Shown: positions 1-11,897, counted from the first letter of the stretch. The stretch is 64,000 nucleotides of DNA from Bettongia penicillata ogilbyi (GCA_023548195.1 JAJHZJ010000061.1:5042297-5106296); one strand, 5' to 3'. Numbers and translations: made by a program. The notes: generated from the sequence alone by a model not told the origin.

Positions 1-184
1 TGTAAATCTAGTCCAGATGGCAATTAAATTAAGGCCAAAGCCTTTTGGAGGAAGAGAAGAGGTTTTTTTGTTTTGTTTTGTTTTTACCTCTGCATTTCTG
101 TTTTCTTCAAATCCAGACATATTGTGGGTATAAATAAAAAACCTTTAGTAAAAACAAAAGGAAGCAGGAGAAGTAAGATCATTG

Positions 185-330
185 TCCCTGATCTTGATGA
201 AGAGCCAGTAGCTCTGAAGACTGGGAGCCCCTTCCTGGGTTTGAGTTTTCTCATTTGTAAAATGTGAGGGAGTGTTGGACTCGATGGCCTCTGAGGTTGT
301 TTAATGAGGTTAGCTCATTCTGTGATTCTA
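185..330 (+). mobile_element. SINE 3' tail
   Basis: Carries the TCATTTGTAAAATG box, then GGACTCGATGGCCTCTGAGG and CATTCTGTGATTCTA, the usual end of one marsupial SINE class. The tRNA-like head is missing. Confidence 0.55.
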
Positions 331-334
331 ATTA

Positions 335-470
335 TAGAAAAGTATTTATTGGGGACCTGTTAGCTCTGTACTATGTAAGAGATGGATGCCAAATTATAAA
401 TATGAGTTGCTCCTAATCTACCAAAGGAGTCTCTCAGTAAGGAGGCAAAATTAACTTACTAGAAATAATT
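335..470 (-). mobile_element. L2 3' end fragment
   Basis: Weak match to the reverse complement of the L2 tail (TTTATT, then ACCTGTTAGCTCTGTACTATG). Highly diverged. Confidence 0.3.
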
Positions 471-509
471 AGAGAACAATTAAATGTAGTAGGAGTTCGA
501 AGAAGGAAA

Positions 510-745
510 GGATCAGTATTTACTGAGTGCCTGTTATTTGCCAGGCACCATGCTAAGCACTTTACAAATATTGTCTCATTTTAGAGCTGGAAGTGTCCTT
601 AAAGGTCACCTCTAACTGTTCTTAGAGATCATCAGCACCTTCTTTGAGGAAACATAGGTCCAAAGTAGTTCAATGACTTGGCCAAGGTCGTCGAATTCCC
701 CGTGGAGCATGATTTTTAGTCCTGTACCTTTTTCCATCACAGGGT
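510..745 (-). mobile_element. MIR/MAR-type SINE
   Basis: Antisense SINE signature: TGCCAGGCACCATGCTAAGC, TTTACAAATATTGTCTCATT, then a decayed TTGGCCAAGGTC. Old and diverged. Confidence 0.6.
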
Positions 746-2329
746 TCTCCCTCCATCTTGAAAACATCCAGCTTATTATGTCATCTATATTGGCTAAATG
801 TGCTGGTCCGTCAGCACATCCAACACTACTCTGGAAGAAAAGCCAGGCATTTTCATTAAATTCAAATTGCTTATTTGATGTCAGAATCCTGTTTACTGGG
901 GTTTGCTTACATGAGAACTACAAAACTGGACCTTTGAGAATGCCCTTCTTGGTAGGGAACAAAGTAGCTCTTAAAGGCCTGGAACAATTAACTCCTCTTT
1001 TATAAGAAGACATCAGTTGGTACAGTTGCTGATGTTAAAACTTGGAAGAAGTTCTTAGCATATTATTGTTGGGACAGATGATCAGGCACCATATGGGAGG
1101 AAATGGGTATTCTCCTGAGATAGGCTATACTTTTGCCAAGACATTTTATTGAAAATTTTGAAAAAATAAACAGGTCATTAATTGGGTCCAGATTTAGCTC
1201 CACCAAGTAGTGCAAAGACACAACTTGCCAGATGCTTTCCTACATTTTTTTTCCTCAAACAGCAAACTATTTATGTTTTCGTTTAGTGACATAATGGCTT
1301 TAACGTAGTCCATTGTCTCAATTATTTTTCACCATCCGCTGTCTGTGTATCACTTATATATACAGGAAAATTTCAGTTAAAAGAAATAATCAAAGGAAGA
1401 AATAAACAGCAGCTAACTGGGCAGCAACCCAAGGCCTCGAACTGTGTAGCAAGTCTGAAAGTTTCTTCTAACTGCAGTGGGCACAGCTGGGGAAGGAAAT
1501 GAGCCTGAAAATCCATAATTAATTCTTCCTCCAAAGACAATCAGCAGGGTGGGTTTGACCGCTTTGCCTGAAGTTTGGGCCCCTCCAAAGCTTCTGTCCT
1601 GAGCATTCTTATACAAGCCCTTTATATGAAAACAAAAATGGTAATTAAGGGGAAAAAAAGAATGGAATCTTGCCTAGAGAGGATTATAAGAAAGAATTCA
1701 CTCAGCAAAATTTCTTCACAAAAAAATACAGTTTCTCCTCTAAAAGGTATGTATGTACCTTTGAAAGGAGCTATGCATGACGACCACAGAAAAGTATGCG
1801 TCTGTGACCAAGAAGGTGAAGGTTTTTAAAAGTGTTTTGTTCCTCCCAGGGGTGGAAATGAAAAAAAGGTGTGAAAGTAGTGAAAGGACAGGTTTACATA
1901 GAGCTAAGAGCCTGCGAGCTGGCAAGTTTGCAGGACCTTGCAGGCAACAGAGTCTACACAAAATAACCTAAGTCACAGATAGCAGACAGCAGGTAGACAT
2001 GCCAACCCAGAGTACGTCATGAGGGAGGACTTAATTTATGATAGCAAATCCAAAGCAGAGAACAGGGCCCCACTCCTGGAAAATTGTAGAATTTCGGACC
2101 TACTTTCCTGCTTTTTTAGAAACCATAAAAAAGTTTGAGGGAAAGTATGTTTGCAATAAAAAGCAAACAAATGCTTAAGTATTAGCTAAAACAACACACC
2201 AAACTCAAATAATTGATGTTTGCTTAAACACACAGACATAGACACAGACATGCTGACATTTGAATAATATGGAAAAAGAAAATGCATTGAAAGTCAACAA
2301 TCCTCCTGTCCTAAACTGCTTGCTGCTGT
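746..2329. other. No gene or clear repeat
   Basis: AT-rich sequence. Short open frames lack conserved composition or splice-site support, and no recognisable transposon body is seen. Confidence 0.5.
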
Positions 2330-2575
2330 CTTTGTGGGAATTTGGGCTGGAATCCCAATTAGAGTTCTCTCCCGTTACTTTGTCCTGTGCTCTTGCTATG
2401 TGACCTCAGTTTCTCTTCTCAGACCCTGCTCTGAGCCTCAGTTTCTCATCTGTAAAATGGGTATGGCAATCAAGTCTACACTTCTCAGGGTTGTTGTGAT
2501 GTTCAGATGACATCATATTTATCTAAACCCTTTATCAGCACAATAATGGTTCATCATAATAATGATAATGGTTCA
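2330..2575 (+). mobile_element. MIR-type SINE
   Basis: CCTCAGTTTCTCATCTGTAA is followed by CAGGGTTGTTGTGATG and an ATAATAATGATAATGG tail. Confidence 0.65.
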
Positions 2576-2869
2576 AAAGCAAGGAAATACCATTTACCAG
2601 AGAAAGAAAGACTAGGAAAGATCTCCTAAACATCCTTTGTTTCCGGTAAATCAAACACCCTACCTAATTTTATTTTATGGACATTATCCAGGAGTTGATC
2701 TTTAGCCAAGAAATGCTTGATTTATCAATGCCCTTTGTAGTAAAAGATTGCCATTTTAATACTTAAATGGATCAAGAATCTCTCCAGTGGTACAGATCCA
2801 TACCTTTTCATTCTCTGGGAGTTTTGCCCATGTTCTCCCAAAGAATTTCTTTGAAGGATATACCCAAAG

Positions 2870-3335
2870 TAAAGGAGACCTGACTCTGGCTGCTCACCTT
2901 TCCTGTCTCTTACTACATGACCTACCTGATGCCTTTTCCAGGGATACATTTTTTCCTTTAAAGATGACCTTCCATGTCTGTTTGTTATTTCCCAGACCCA
3001 TTCCCCACCACCATTCCTGTGCCCAGGCTGTTCTTAAAGCCTGGAATGTACTGCCTTCTTAACTCTGCCTCTTAGAATATCAAACTTCTATTTAAGCTCA
3101 GCTCAAATGTCACCTATGCTATTTAGGTCTATTCCACTCTGCTCCCAAGTTGCTGATGCCCACCCCTACTCTTTATACATTTAATATTTATTTACTATAT
3201 ACATATAACTCCCACAAATATATAAACTTCTTGAGGTAGAAGTACATTTAATTTTTGTCCCCAGTATCCCCAGTGCATTGTACAGGGCCTGACATGTAAT
3301 TGCTTCATAAATGCTTGGTGAATGCATGAATGATC
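2870..3335 (+). mobile_element. L2 LINE 3' end
   Basis: AGCTCAGCTCAAATGTCACC, then CTTCTTGAGGTAGAAG, CCCCAGTATCCCCAGTGC and CATAAATGCTTGGTGAATG reproduce the order of the L2 3' end. Confidence 0.65.
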
Positions 3336-3394
3336 TATGATTTCCTCTCTACCCACACAACAGATCGTAATCCCTTTACCCCTTGGCAGATAAG

Positions 3395-3510
3395 TCCTTG
3401 GAGAAGGAAATGACAAACCACTCCACTATCTTTGCCAAGAAAATCCCAACATGGGATCATGAAGAGTCAGATATGACCGAAATGAGAGAACAACCCCAAC
3501 AAAGATAAGT
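3395..3510 (+). mobile_element. SINE 3' part with RTE-like tail
   Basis: GGAGAAGGAAATGACAAACC, TATCTTTGCCAAGAAAATCC, then GAAGAGTCAGATATGACC. This is the 3' half shared by marsupial RTE-tailed SINEs. Confidence 0.7.
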
Positions 3511-3650
3511 CCTAGGGAATGGCCTGAGATATACAGAAATTCAGTGACATTCTGGGGGTCATGTAACTAGTAACAGAGTGGGGACCGGAGTCTCAGTCTT
3601 CCCAACTCCAAGTCCAGCTCTCAGTCCATTACGGCTTGAAACCTTCCATC
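3511..3650 (-). mobile_element. MIR-type SINE fragment
   Basis: Antisense pattern with GGTCATGTAACTAGTAACAG, then CAGTCTTCCCAACTCC and CTCTCAGTCCATTAC. Confidence 0.5.
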
Positions 3651-4028
3651 TTCCTTCTACTATCAAGTCTAAATCTATAATTTCCACCCATTGTTCCTAA
3701 TTCTGTCCTCTGGACCAACGTGGAACATGTCTTAATCCTTCCTCATAAAAGCTTCAAATACTGGAAGCCAGTTATCATGCCAACCCTAATTCTTCCACTG
3801 TTGAATCTAAATATCTCTAGTTTCTCCAAAAAAGCAGATTGAGCTTTATAGTAAGTAAAATATACGTTTAGTTAAATTAAAATAAAATGAAATTGTAACT
3901 GAAATTGCCAGGAAATAGAATTGAATCCTTCTTGGTAAGGATCACTCAGTACCCAGAACTTTGACAATTCAATTTAACAAACATTCAGTAAGTGCTATAT
4001 GATTCAACTATTCTGAATAGAAAAGTCA
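3651..4028. other. No gene or clear repeat
   Basis: AT-rich, no open frame of note and no repeat recognised. Confidence 0.45.
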
Positions 4029-4255
4029 AAGAGGCAGTGTGGTACAGTGGAAAGAGAGCTGATTTTGGAGTACTAAATTTAGGGTCATGAGATCTGAGTT
4101 CAAACTCCAGTTGTGTAATTTACTTTACTGTCTCTGTGACCTTATGTTAGTCATATAATATTTCTGGGCCTCAGTTTCCTCATCTGTAAAATGAGATAGT
4201 TAGACTAGAACACCTCAAAGTTCCTTTCCAGTTGATGGCATATAGTTCTATGAGT
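4029..4255 (+). mobile_element. Nearly complete tRNA-derived SINE
   Basis: Head GAGGCAGTGTGGTACAGTGG, B-box region GAGTTCAAACTCC, then CCTCAGTTTCCTCATCTGTA and a tail with GACTAGAACACCTCAAAG. All parts are in order. Confidence 0.8.
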
Positions 4256-4559
4256 AGAACAAAAATAATCATCCTTTGTAATAAAGTAAGATTTAGAAAT
4301 GGAATGCAAGAGTGATTTATTGGCAAAATGATGAATAAAATAAATCTTATCAAGTAGAGAAAATATAAAAACTATTATAATATCATTGGCTATAACATTC
4401 ATTTATGTCAAATATGAGAAAAGAAAATAGAGTAATATAAAATGTAGGAAAATCTGTGATATGATAAAAAGGCTTATATTAGAGAACATGAACTGATATT
4501 TCAGTGGAGCAATTCTAGATGCATTCCTATTAAAAATCAATGTTAAATAGGGATTTTCA

Positions 4560-5375
4560 TTCTCCTTATTCCTATCAACTTAATTGTAAAAGTCTTGACA
4601 ATAGTAATGCATGAAAATTAAATATGAAAAGAATAAGTATTAACAGTGAATAAGTTATATAGTATTTCTATTTGCAGACAACATGATTGTATATGTAGAA
4701 ATAGCAAGATGATTAGCAAAAAATGTTAATGGAAGTAATAAAATGCATTCATGAAATGGTGGAATACAAAATAAACCCATAAGTCATCACATTTCTACAT
4801 ATCAACATTAAGAAACAAGGAAAATTGATATTGAATAGGACTAACCTTTACAATAAAGACAGACATATCAGATATTTGGGTATTAAGACATCAAGGCTTA
4901 CAAGCAGCCTCTATGCACATTCAGCTCAAAATAACTATGACAAAAATTGAAGAAGAATTGAAGGAATGGAGGGATTTCTCCTGCTCTTGAGAAAATCATG
5001 GTACAAACATTATCATTTCCCATACTAATTTATAGATTTCATCTAAAATTCCAATTTATTCTTTCATAGATTTGGATAAAATTATACCACAGTTCACATG
5101 GAAAAAATAGAAGGGCAAGAACATCAAGAAAAATTTTTACAAAGAAAAACAGCAAAGGGAGACTAGCACTACCCAATGTCCAACTCAACCATAAAAACTG
5201 TCAGTCTTGAAAAAAAATGTAGAAATAGGTCAGTGGAACTGAAAAAAAACCCATATAAAGTTCCATGTAAGTAAAAGGCTAGCATTTTGTAAACCTACAC
5301 CTTAAAAACAACAGCAGATAGAAAATCAATATTTGATAGAAACTGCTGAGCAAACTATATAGCTATGATTTGGGT
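4560..5375 (+). mobile_element. Degenerate L1 ORF2 fragment
   Basis: Reading + from 4671 gives FADNMIVYVE, a decayed copy of the L1 reverse transcriptase FADDMIVYxE box. Downstream, AATTTATAGATTTCATCTAAAATTCC and TAGGTCAGTGGAACTG match the later L1 ORF2 order. Many stops; not functional. Confidence 0.75.
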
Positions 5376-5589
5376 TCATCCTGCACCCTATATACTGTAA
5401 TAAGCTCTAATTAGGTCAGCTATTTAAATATTTTTAAATGTGAGAAAAGCAAATAATATATTCACCTCAACTATGGAGAGGAGGAATATTTTGGTAAGTC
5501 ATAAAAAGGAAACTGTTCTGTTCCATGTTTTAGTATTAAATCAGGAACTGGCAGAATTCATATAGCTTGCATTTACTTGTTGGCATATA

Positions 5590-5712
5590 TTTCCCTCCCC
5601 TCACCAAAGGAATTGTAAATTCCTTGAGGTTGGGACTGTCTCGCTTTGTCTTTGTGGGTGGCAAAGTGCCTGTCACATAGTACTTTTTTAATAAATGATA
5701 AATGAATGAAAG
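5590..5712 (+). mobile_element. L2 3' tail
   Basis: AATTCCTTGAGGTTGGGACT, GTGCCTGTCACATAGTAC, then TTAATAAATGATAAATGAATG is the + strand L2 tail. Confidence 0.65.
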
Positions 5713-5714
5713 AA

Positions 5715-6310
5715 ATTTGAATTTGATCTTTGAGGAAGTAGGGAGCCATTGAGTTTTCTTGTGTTGGAGGGTGATATACTCAGTTTGATACCTGTTTGGA
5801 AGATGAATTGAAAAGGAACACACTGAAAGCAGGGAGACCAGTTAAGAAGCCTTTGCAATAATCCAGGTGAAGGATATTAAGGGCCTTAACTAGTATGGCG
5901 GTTGTGTAAGTGGAGAGAAGGGGGATACATATGAGAGATGATATGGAGGGCAACTTGACTAGACGTGATAATAGATGGTGTCAGGGCGGGGGAGGGGAGG
6001 GAGAGAAAGGAAGAGTGAAAAATCCAGACCAATTGAGATTGTGAACATTTGCAGAATTTACTAGTATGGTAATTCCCTTGACAGAAATAGGGACATTAGG
6101 AATAGTGGTTACTTTTGGGCAAAGAGAATGCGTTTTATTTTGAATATTATGAGTTTGGGATATCTATGGCATGTCCAGGAGATGTTTAGCAGCTAACTGG
6201 AATGGAGCTCAGGAGAGAGAGGAGAGCTGGACATGTAAATCTGAGAGTCATACACTTAGAGATGATCATTGAACTCACAGAACAATGACAAAGAAAAGAG
6301 AATAGAGAAG
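5715..6310 (-). mobile_element. L2 LINE 3' region, antisense
   Basis: GGGAGCCATTGAG, TTGCAATAATCCAGGTGAAG, GGATATCTATGGCATGTCCA and CTGAGAGTCATACACTTAG are reverse complements of L2 3' ORF2 blocks in the right order. It lies tail-to-tail with the preceding L2 tail. Confidence 0.7.
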
Positions 6311-6424
6311 AGAATCCAAAATGCCATTGACCTGATTAAATAGCCCCAGAAGACAGGACATTTAAATAATTAGGTCCCATTTTTCTCATGCTTTTTCCTT
6401 AGTTCTGCTCACCATCCTCTTTAC

Positions 6425-6645
6425 CTTGACATTGGAAGAGTAAGAGTGAATATGGGTTCAAATACAAACTCACTATTTAATGCCAGTGTGATCTTTGGAA
6501 ATTCCCTTCTGTGGGCCTCAGTTTCTTTGTGTGTAAAAATGAAGGGATTGGACTAGATCATCTCTAACATCCCTTTTGTCTTTAAAATTTATGCTCCTAT
6601 CATCTCTAAGCTCTAAAATTCTATGTCTTTATGATTCTTTGTTGG
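6425..6645 (+). mobile_element. SINE with ATGATTCT tail
   Basis: ATGGGTTCAAATACAAACTC, GGGCCTCAGTTTC, GATTGGACTAGATCATCTC, and a tail ending TATGATTCTTTG. Confidence 0.7.
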
Positions 6646-7235
6646 TTACTGAAAATCAGATAAGTCTGAACCTTTTGGAGTTATCCAACATTTTTATGAA
6701 ATAATAAAAGTAATCATTGCCAAAGATCTGAACTTGTTGAAATGTAACACAGGTTGAAATATATTTAAATACTTGTTGACAAACTGAAGCACATGTGTTA
6801 ACTATTTTTTTTTTAATATATAGTTCACAGATACCTAAGACAGGGAAGTTAGATAATTCTTTGATTCATGGATAGGGGAGGGGAAGAGAAGAAAAATTCT
6901 TATCTTTTTGCCTGGGGGCAAAATCAAATGTTACTTTGTTAAGCCAAATGATTTTTAGTGCTTGGAATGTTGATAAATGTACCTTTTCAAGATTAAAAGA
7001 AGGGACTTAGGAATTTAATTAAGTGCAATTAAGGCTTAGAATTTGCATGCATTCCTAACAGGTTTTTTAACCTATTTTTATACCAAATAATATACTTTAG
7101 ACATTTTTTGAGGGCTAAAGACTTGAATTAATAAGATTTTTTAAAAGAGAACTGTGTTGGCTAATGAAGACTCACATAAAAGTAATGTTCTTTTCTAAAT
7201 AGAGGCAAATAAACTTCAGTGTCTGAAATATTTTA
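6646..7235. other. AT-rich stretch, nothing recognised
   Basis: Strongly AT-rich with T runs near 6806-6815. No gene or repeat identified. Confidence 0.45.
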
Positions 7236-7465
7236 TAGATGTTCCATTGAGTAGTGGAACAAATACTGTGATTGGAGTCAGATGACTTGGCTTTCAGTTT
7301 CAACTCCTTCTTCCTACATTATTTAGCTTCTTTGACCTGAGTTTCTGAATCTACAAAGTGAATATAATAATACTTGTACTACATACTTCGTAGGGTTGAT
7401 ATGAGATGTTGTATGTAAAATGTTTTCTAACCATAAAACTACATAGTTGTCAGATAATAATTGCT
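7236..7465 (+). mobile_element. MIR/MAR-type SINE
   Basis: Head TTGAGTAGTGGAACAAATAC, TGATTGGAGTCAGATGACTT, then GTAGGGTTGATATGAGATG and AGATAATAAT at the end. Diverged. Confidence 0.65.
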
Positions 7466-7479
7466 CATAGCAGTAGAAA

Positions 7480-7745
7480 CTATAATAGCAGTGTTAAAGG
7501 CTAGGCCCTTGAAGCCACTAAGAACTCGTCTTCCTAGTACTGACTCCTATTCCTGCTTACTCCCAGAACTCTTCCACTTGAGTCCAGGAGCTCTGTTGTA
7601 CAGGATTTGTCCTTTTCTGTCTGGAAAACTTTTCCAAAACCTTAATATCATCCAGGATTGCTTCCTCTGTGCCCAAAATGCTTAGAATTCCTACCTTTTT
7701 CCAGAAACTACTCACTATTTCTCATAGCTGTCATCTGCTACCATG
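7480..7745 (+). mobile_element. Possible L2 fragment
   Basis: Pyrimidine-rich stretch with TCTGGAAAACTTTTCC and GGATTGCTTCCTCTG in the order seen in L2 3' regions. Weak. Confidence 0.3.
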
Positions 7746-7774
7746 TTGGGGAAGGGAGGAAAGGGGAAGGGAAG

Positions 7775-7998
7775 AAGAAAGTGTTTATTAAGCACCTACT
7801 GTGTGCCAGGCCCTGTGCTAAGCACTCTATAAATATTGCTTCATTTGGCCCTGTGAGGTTCTATCATTGTCCCCATTTTACAGTTGGCAAAACTGAGGCA
7901 GAGATTAAGTGACTTGCCTGAGATCAGACAGCTAGTAAGTGACTAACGTCAGATCTTAGACTTGGTCATCTATCCACTGAGCCACCTAACTCCCCCTC
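7775..7998 (-). mobile_element. MAR/MIR-type SINE, antisense
   Basis: TTTATTAAGCACCTACTGTG, CCCCATTTTACAGTTGGC, TAAGTGACTTGCCTGAGATC, then CTATCCACTGAGCCACCTAA. Nearly full length. Confidence 0.8.
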
Positions 7999-8039
7999 CC
8001 ATGGTTTTCTAGCCAGGCCAAGTAAATGAACAATCTACC

Positions 8040-8475
8040 CCTCTAGGGAACCGCATCTGAATCTTTATGTGTACATCTCCATTCTGGTTTCCTCCATCTT
8101 TGCTCACACCCTGGATTTTTCCTCTAACTTTTTTTACTTCCATCTCTTTTTCATGTCTCTCCCTGCTCATAGTTACTCAGAATACTCCAGAACTTCCCTT
8201 TATGCTGGTCTCCACCCTCTTCCCCAACTCTTACTTCCATCTCATTTGCCCAAGTGGCTCCTCATCTCATGTTTTCCCTTTTCCAAATTTGCACTGCCTG
8301 ATGTAAATCCTGTGTCCAGGCATAAGACCCCATGGGAGTATGACATCCTGGAATTTTCTCCAATGAATATGAACTCCTTTGACCTGTCATTATGGGCCCT
8401 TGAAGCCATGCTGTAGAAGCCCCTGCCCACATCACAGCAATAAAACCTGAAATACTAGAGAAATCACATAACAAA
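8040..8475. other. Pyrimidine-rich stretch, unassigned
   Basis: Two overlapping open frames here come from C/T-rich sequence and do not look like conserved protein. Could be a very old LINE piece. Confidence 0.35.
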
Positions 8476-8477
8476 GG

Positions 8478-8662
8478 GCAGTGTGGCAAGCTGGGAATAA
8501 CACTCAAACTGGAAGTTGTTCAAGTTCTTACCGTAACAGCTCTTCTACTCCCTGAATGAATAATCTCTCTATGGAATTTATTTTTTGAACCTATAAAATA
8601 AGTGGGTTTGGAACTACATGATGTTTCAGGGCCCTTTAAAGTTCAAAATGCTAAGTAAGGTT
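8478..8662 (+). mobile_element. Diverged SINE
   Basis: GCAGTGTGGCAAGCTGGGAA head, TTCAAGTTCTTACC, AACCTATAAAATAAGTGGG, then a diverged tail. Confidence 0.5.
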
Positions 8663-8935
8663 TCAAGTGTGAGAGCTTGATAATCAGGAAGGAAGCAAGA
8701 ATTGAATGAGCAACATGTTAAGCATCCTACCTCATAACTTCTGGCACTAAATGCACACAGTACTTCGTGGCTATTTTGGTTTAAAGGATGTCTTTCCTCA
8801 AATACCATCTGGTCTAGCAACTTAGCCTTGAGTTTCTCCACATTTAAAAGCAGTGTAGTTATGACTTGTATGAATTCCGAACCCTCTAACATGTCAGTAC
8901 AACAATAACATTTCCACCATCATTCAAAAATCTCA

Positions 8936-9022
8936 GATAGACTGTGAGTTCCTTGAGGGCAGAGATTTTGTTCTTATTTGTCTTTCTTTGTATCCTCAGC
9001 ATTTAGCACTGATCTTTTTTAG
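8936..9022 (+). mobile_element. L2 3' tail
   Basis: GACTGTGAGTTCCTTGAGGG, GTATCCTCAGCATTTAGCAC. Tail without the final AATAAATG. Confidence 0.6.
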
Positions 9023-9164
9023 ACAAACTGCCATCTAATTATATTTCCCTCATCTTATGCTTGTGAAATAAATTTCTTAACCCCAATTTGAGACTTCACA
9101 TTTATCTTTGTTAATAATGTTTATTGCTAATAATAATGATAGCTTGCATTTTTCTTGCTCTTTA

Positions 9165-9392
9165 GTGCATGAGTTATATCCAGCTCTTTGGGACCTCATC
9201 TGGGGTTTCCTTGACAGAGATACTAGGCACATTTGTTTCTCTAGCTCATTTTATAGTTGAGGAAACTAAATCAAACAGAATTAAGTGACTTACCGAGGGT
9301 CACACAGCTAGTAAGTATCTGAGGCAGGATTTGAAGTTGGGTCTTCCTGATTCCAGGCCCAGCATTCTATCCACTGTGCCATCAGCTAATAT
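9165..9392 (-). mobile_element. RTE-tailed SINE, antisense
   Basis: TTTGGGACCTCATCTGGGGT, AGCTCATTTTATAGTTGAGG, GGTCACACAGCTAGTAAGTA, and CTATCCACTGTGCCATCAGC at the tRNA-like head. Confidence 0.8.
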
Positions 9393-9395
9393 ATA

Positions 9396-9607
9396 TATAG
9401 CATTTATTATGTGCTAGTAGTGTGCTAAAACATTTTATAAATGTTATTTATCCTACATTTTACAATGAAGGAAACTGAGGCAAACTGAGGTGAAGTGACT
9501 TGCCTAGGGTCACAGAGTAAGTAAGTGTCTGAGGCTGGATTTGATCACAAGGCTTTCTGGCTCTAGACTCAGTACTCTTTTATCTACTATGCCACCTAGC
9601 TGAACCC
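9396..9607 (-). mobile_element. MAR/MIR-type SINE, antisense
   Basis: TTTATTATGTGCTAGTAGTG, CTTGCCTAGGGTCACAGAG, then CTACTATGCCACCTAGCTG. It abuts the previous SINE in the same orientation. Confidence 0.75.
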
Positions 9608-9639
9608 AAACTATAAATCTATTAAGTTTCTTCTTACTA

Positions 9640-9955
9640 AATTTAGTCCAATATTCTGATTTATCAGGACCTTTTTTGGAACCTGTATATTAGCTTCCAG
9701 TGTTAGCTATTCCTCCCAGATCTGAATCACTGGTCATAAGGTAATAAGGATGCTAGTTAGGCCTTCATCCAAGTCACTGCTAAAGGTGCTAAAGAGCACA
9801 GGGCCAAGCATAGATCTTTTGGGGATATTCCACTGATCTAGACCCCTAATAATCCTGTTTAAAAAAGAAATACAGTTAATCTGGTATGATCTTTTCTTGA
9901 TGTAATGATATAGGTTCTTTAGGATTACTGCCTCCTTTTCTAAAGTTCTCATTTC
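9640..9955. mobile_element. Possible ancient interspersed repeat
   Basis: CTTCATCCAAGTCACTGC and GAGCACAGGGCCAAGCATAG resemble a widespread amniote repeat, probably CR1-like antisense. Class uncertain. Confidence 0.35.
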
Positions 9956-9957
9956 TT

Positions 9958-10088
9958 TAATACACTTTTACTTCTCTGCAAAATGAGGATAAAAATTTCT
10001 GCCTGCCTATCTTATTATGTGACTAGAAATGAGATAATAGGTGGGAACGTATTTTGTAATACGTAACATGTTCTCTAAATGTAAGACC
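9958..10088 (+). mobile_element. SINE 3' part
   Basis: CTCTGCAAAATGAGGATAA, GAAATGAGATAATAGG, and a diverged AAAGC-type end. Confidence 0.45.
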
Positions 10089-10149
10089 AAAACCTCCATG
10101 AGTAAATAGTATGATAGTATGATTTAGTAGCTGATAAAGCTAAGTTAAT

Positions 10150-10312
10150 CTTGGGCTTTGTTGAGAGATACAGTTTTTAGGATTAAAGAGGTGATGGTCT
10201 GTTCTAGTCAGATCCTACTTGGAGTATTATTTTCAATTCTGGACACCATATTTTAGTTGAGGACTTAGAGAGCATAGAGTGGTGCTCACAGAATTGATGA
10301 AGAGCCTTAAGT
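10150..10312 (+). mobile_element. CR1/L3 LINE 3' region, left half
   Basis: CAGATCCTACTTGGAGTATT then TTCAATTCTGGACACC matches the CR1/L3 block that follows the reverse transcriptase. The continuation resumes after the next repeat. Confidence 0.65.
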
Positions 10313-10742
10313 CCATGTCATACGTTTTTGGTCATCCTTTGTGTGTGAAGAGGACCAGTGACATCATGGATGTTGTCTTGAATTGCATCAGGTTGTTGGT
10401 CTTCCTCTCTTTTCCTGAGTCATTGAAGTCCAGTGACAAGACAAAAGTCAGGATGACTGGTGATGGCCTGGGATGCAATGAATGACTTTGGAGCCTTTGA
10501 TGTTCGACCAAGCTCTAAGCGCTCTACAGTGCCTGCTTCAGCATCCTTCATGGCCACTGGAACAAATTGTTGTCATCCCCCCTCTACTGGGAAGAAGTCT
10601 TCACATGCTTGGGGTAGATACTCCCCTAATTCAAAAACAGATCTGAGACCTGTTGGTTACCCTCAACCTGGTTTAGCCTGATACAGGTTTGCTGGTGTGT
10701 GGCTTCCATACATACTTTAACTTCTTGGAGCCACAGCCATGT
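10313..10742 (+). mobile_element. Unnamed repeat, GAAGAGGACC family
   Basis: TTTTTGGTCATCCTTTGTGT, GAAGAGGACCAGTGACATCA, CTAAGCGCTCTACAGTGCC and CAACCTGGTTTAGCCTG form a multi-copy marsupial-like repeat. It splits a CR1/L3 element, so it is a real insertion. I recognise the pattern but cannot name the family. Confidence 0.6.
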
Positions 10743-11060
10743 CATAGGAAGATCACTTGCAAATATTGAAATCTTTATAATGGAGAAGAGAAGACTCAGA
10801 AGAACACTAGCTCTCTTTTTATTCTTGAAAGCCTATTATGTGTAGTAAAGTTTAGACTGCTCTCAGAGACCAAAACTAAGAGAAATGGGTAGAAGCTCCA
10901 GAGAGGTAGATTTAGGCTCCATGTAAGGAAAATCATTCCTAACAAAGCTTTGGAAAAGTACAGTGGGCTGCCTGGGGAAGTGGTGGGTTCCCTCATTCAG
11001 TCTTCAAACAAAAGCTGGATGACAAGTTATTGATGTATTATGGTGAATGTTGGAGGGGGC
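10743..11060 (+). mobile_element. CR1/L3 LINE 3' region, right half
   Basis: GAGACCAAAACTAAGAG, AGAGGTAGATTTAGGCTCC, then GTGGGCTGCCTGGGGAAGTG and AAGCTGGATGACAAGTTATT keep the CR1/L3 order. Confidence 0.7.
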
Positions 11061-11084
11061 ACAAAACTTTCAAAACATGGAAGA

Positions 11085-11500
11085 ATTGAGGAGATGCATC
11101 TCAATAAATGCTAGTAGAGTGTTTCATGTTTTGGGGAATGCAGAAGAAACATATGAGACAGACTTTGTCCTCAAGCAGCTTGTGACTTCAGTGGGAAGAA
11201 AAATGCACAAAACAATGAAATGACAAAATAAGGCAGCATATAGCTTATTGTCAAAATGAGAACTTCAGATGGTAGTGCTTTTGGAGATCAAGATAGAGAG
11301 GATCCACAATATAGGCTGGAACCATTTTTGAAGGTTTCATGGAGAGACTGAGACTTGACCTGGACTCTTCTGGAGGGGTAGGGTTAGATAGGTTGAGAGA
11401 AAGAAGAAATATAACCTAGTGAAGGGAAAACAGCATCAGAGAGGACAGTGATCTTGTTGGAAGGTATGTAGAACTAAAGGGAAGTAGGACAATTTCCATC
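11085..11500 (-). mobile_element. L2 LINE fragment, antisense
   Basis: GACTTTGTCCTCAAGCAGC and TGAGACTTGACCTGGACTC are reverse complements of L2 3' blocks. Confidence 0.55.
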
Positions 11501-11895
11501 AGTCTCTTAATTTTTCTCCATCAAGTCTCCGATTTTCATGAATTGTGACTAGTGTTGTGGAAGTGGAAGAAAATTGAAAGGAATTATCTTACAATGAAAG
11601 TTTAGACAAAACAAGTTTGGAAATATGCTCCCTAAATACCTAAGATCTTTTCTCTAGCCAGCTAAATGCAGGTGGGTTGGGTCTGAATCTCATCAGCCTA
11701 TGAGCTTTTCAAAACTGCCACCCTATCAGTAGTGATAGAGAAGCAAAGAACCCTTATCCCTGGCAAAGACCAGCAGTTCACAGTAGAAAGTATGCATACC
11801 AAGACTTGCCAAGTGTAATGACCACTGCTGGCTCTTAGTAATTCTTGTGGGAACAAATGATGATGCTAAACCTAAACCTAAAATGTAATGCTAAG
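11501..11895. other. Nothing recognised
   Basis: AT-rich, no gene and no clear repeat. Confidence 0.4.
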
Positions 11896-11897
11896 GA

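Noticed and set aside
8067..8416. Two overlapping + frames of 79 and 115 codons
   Set aside because: Pyrimidine-rich sequence, no domain, no codon bias, overlapping in two frames.
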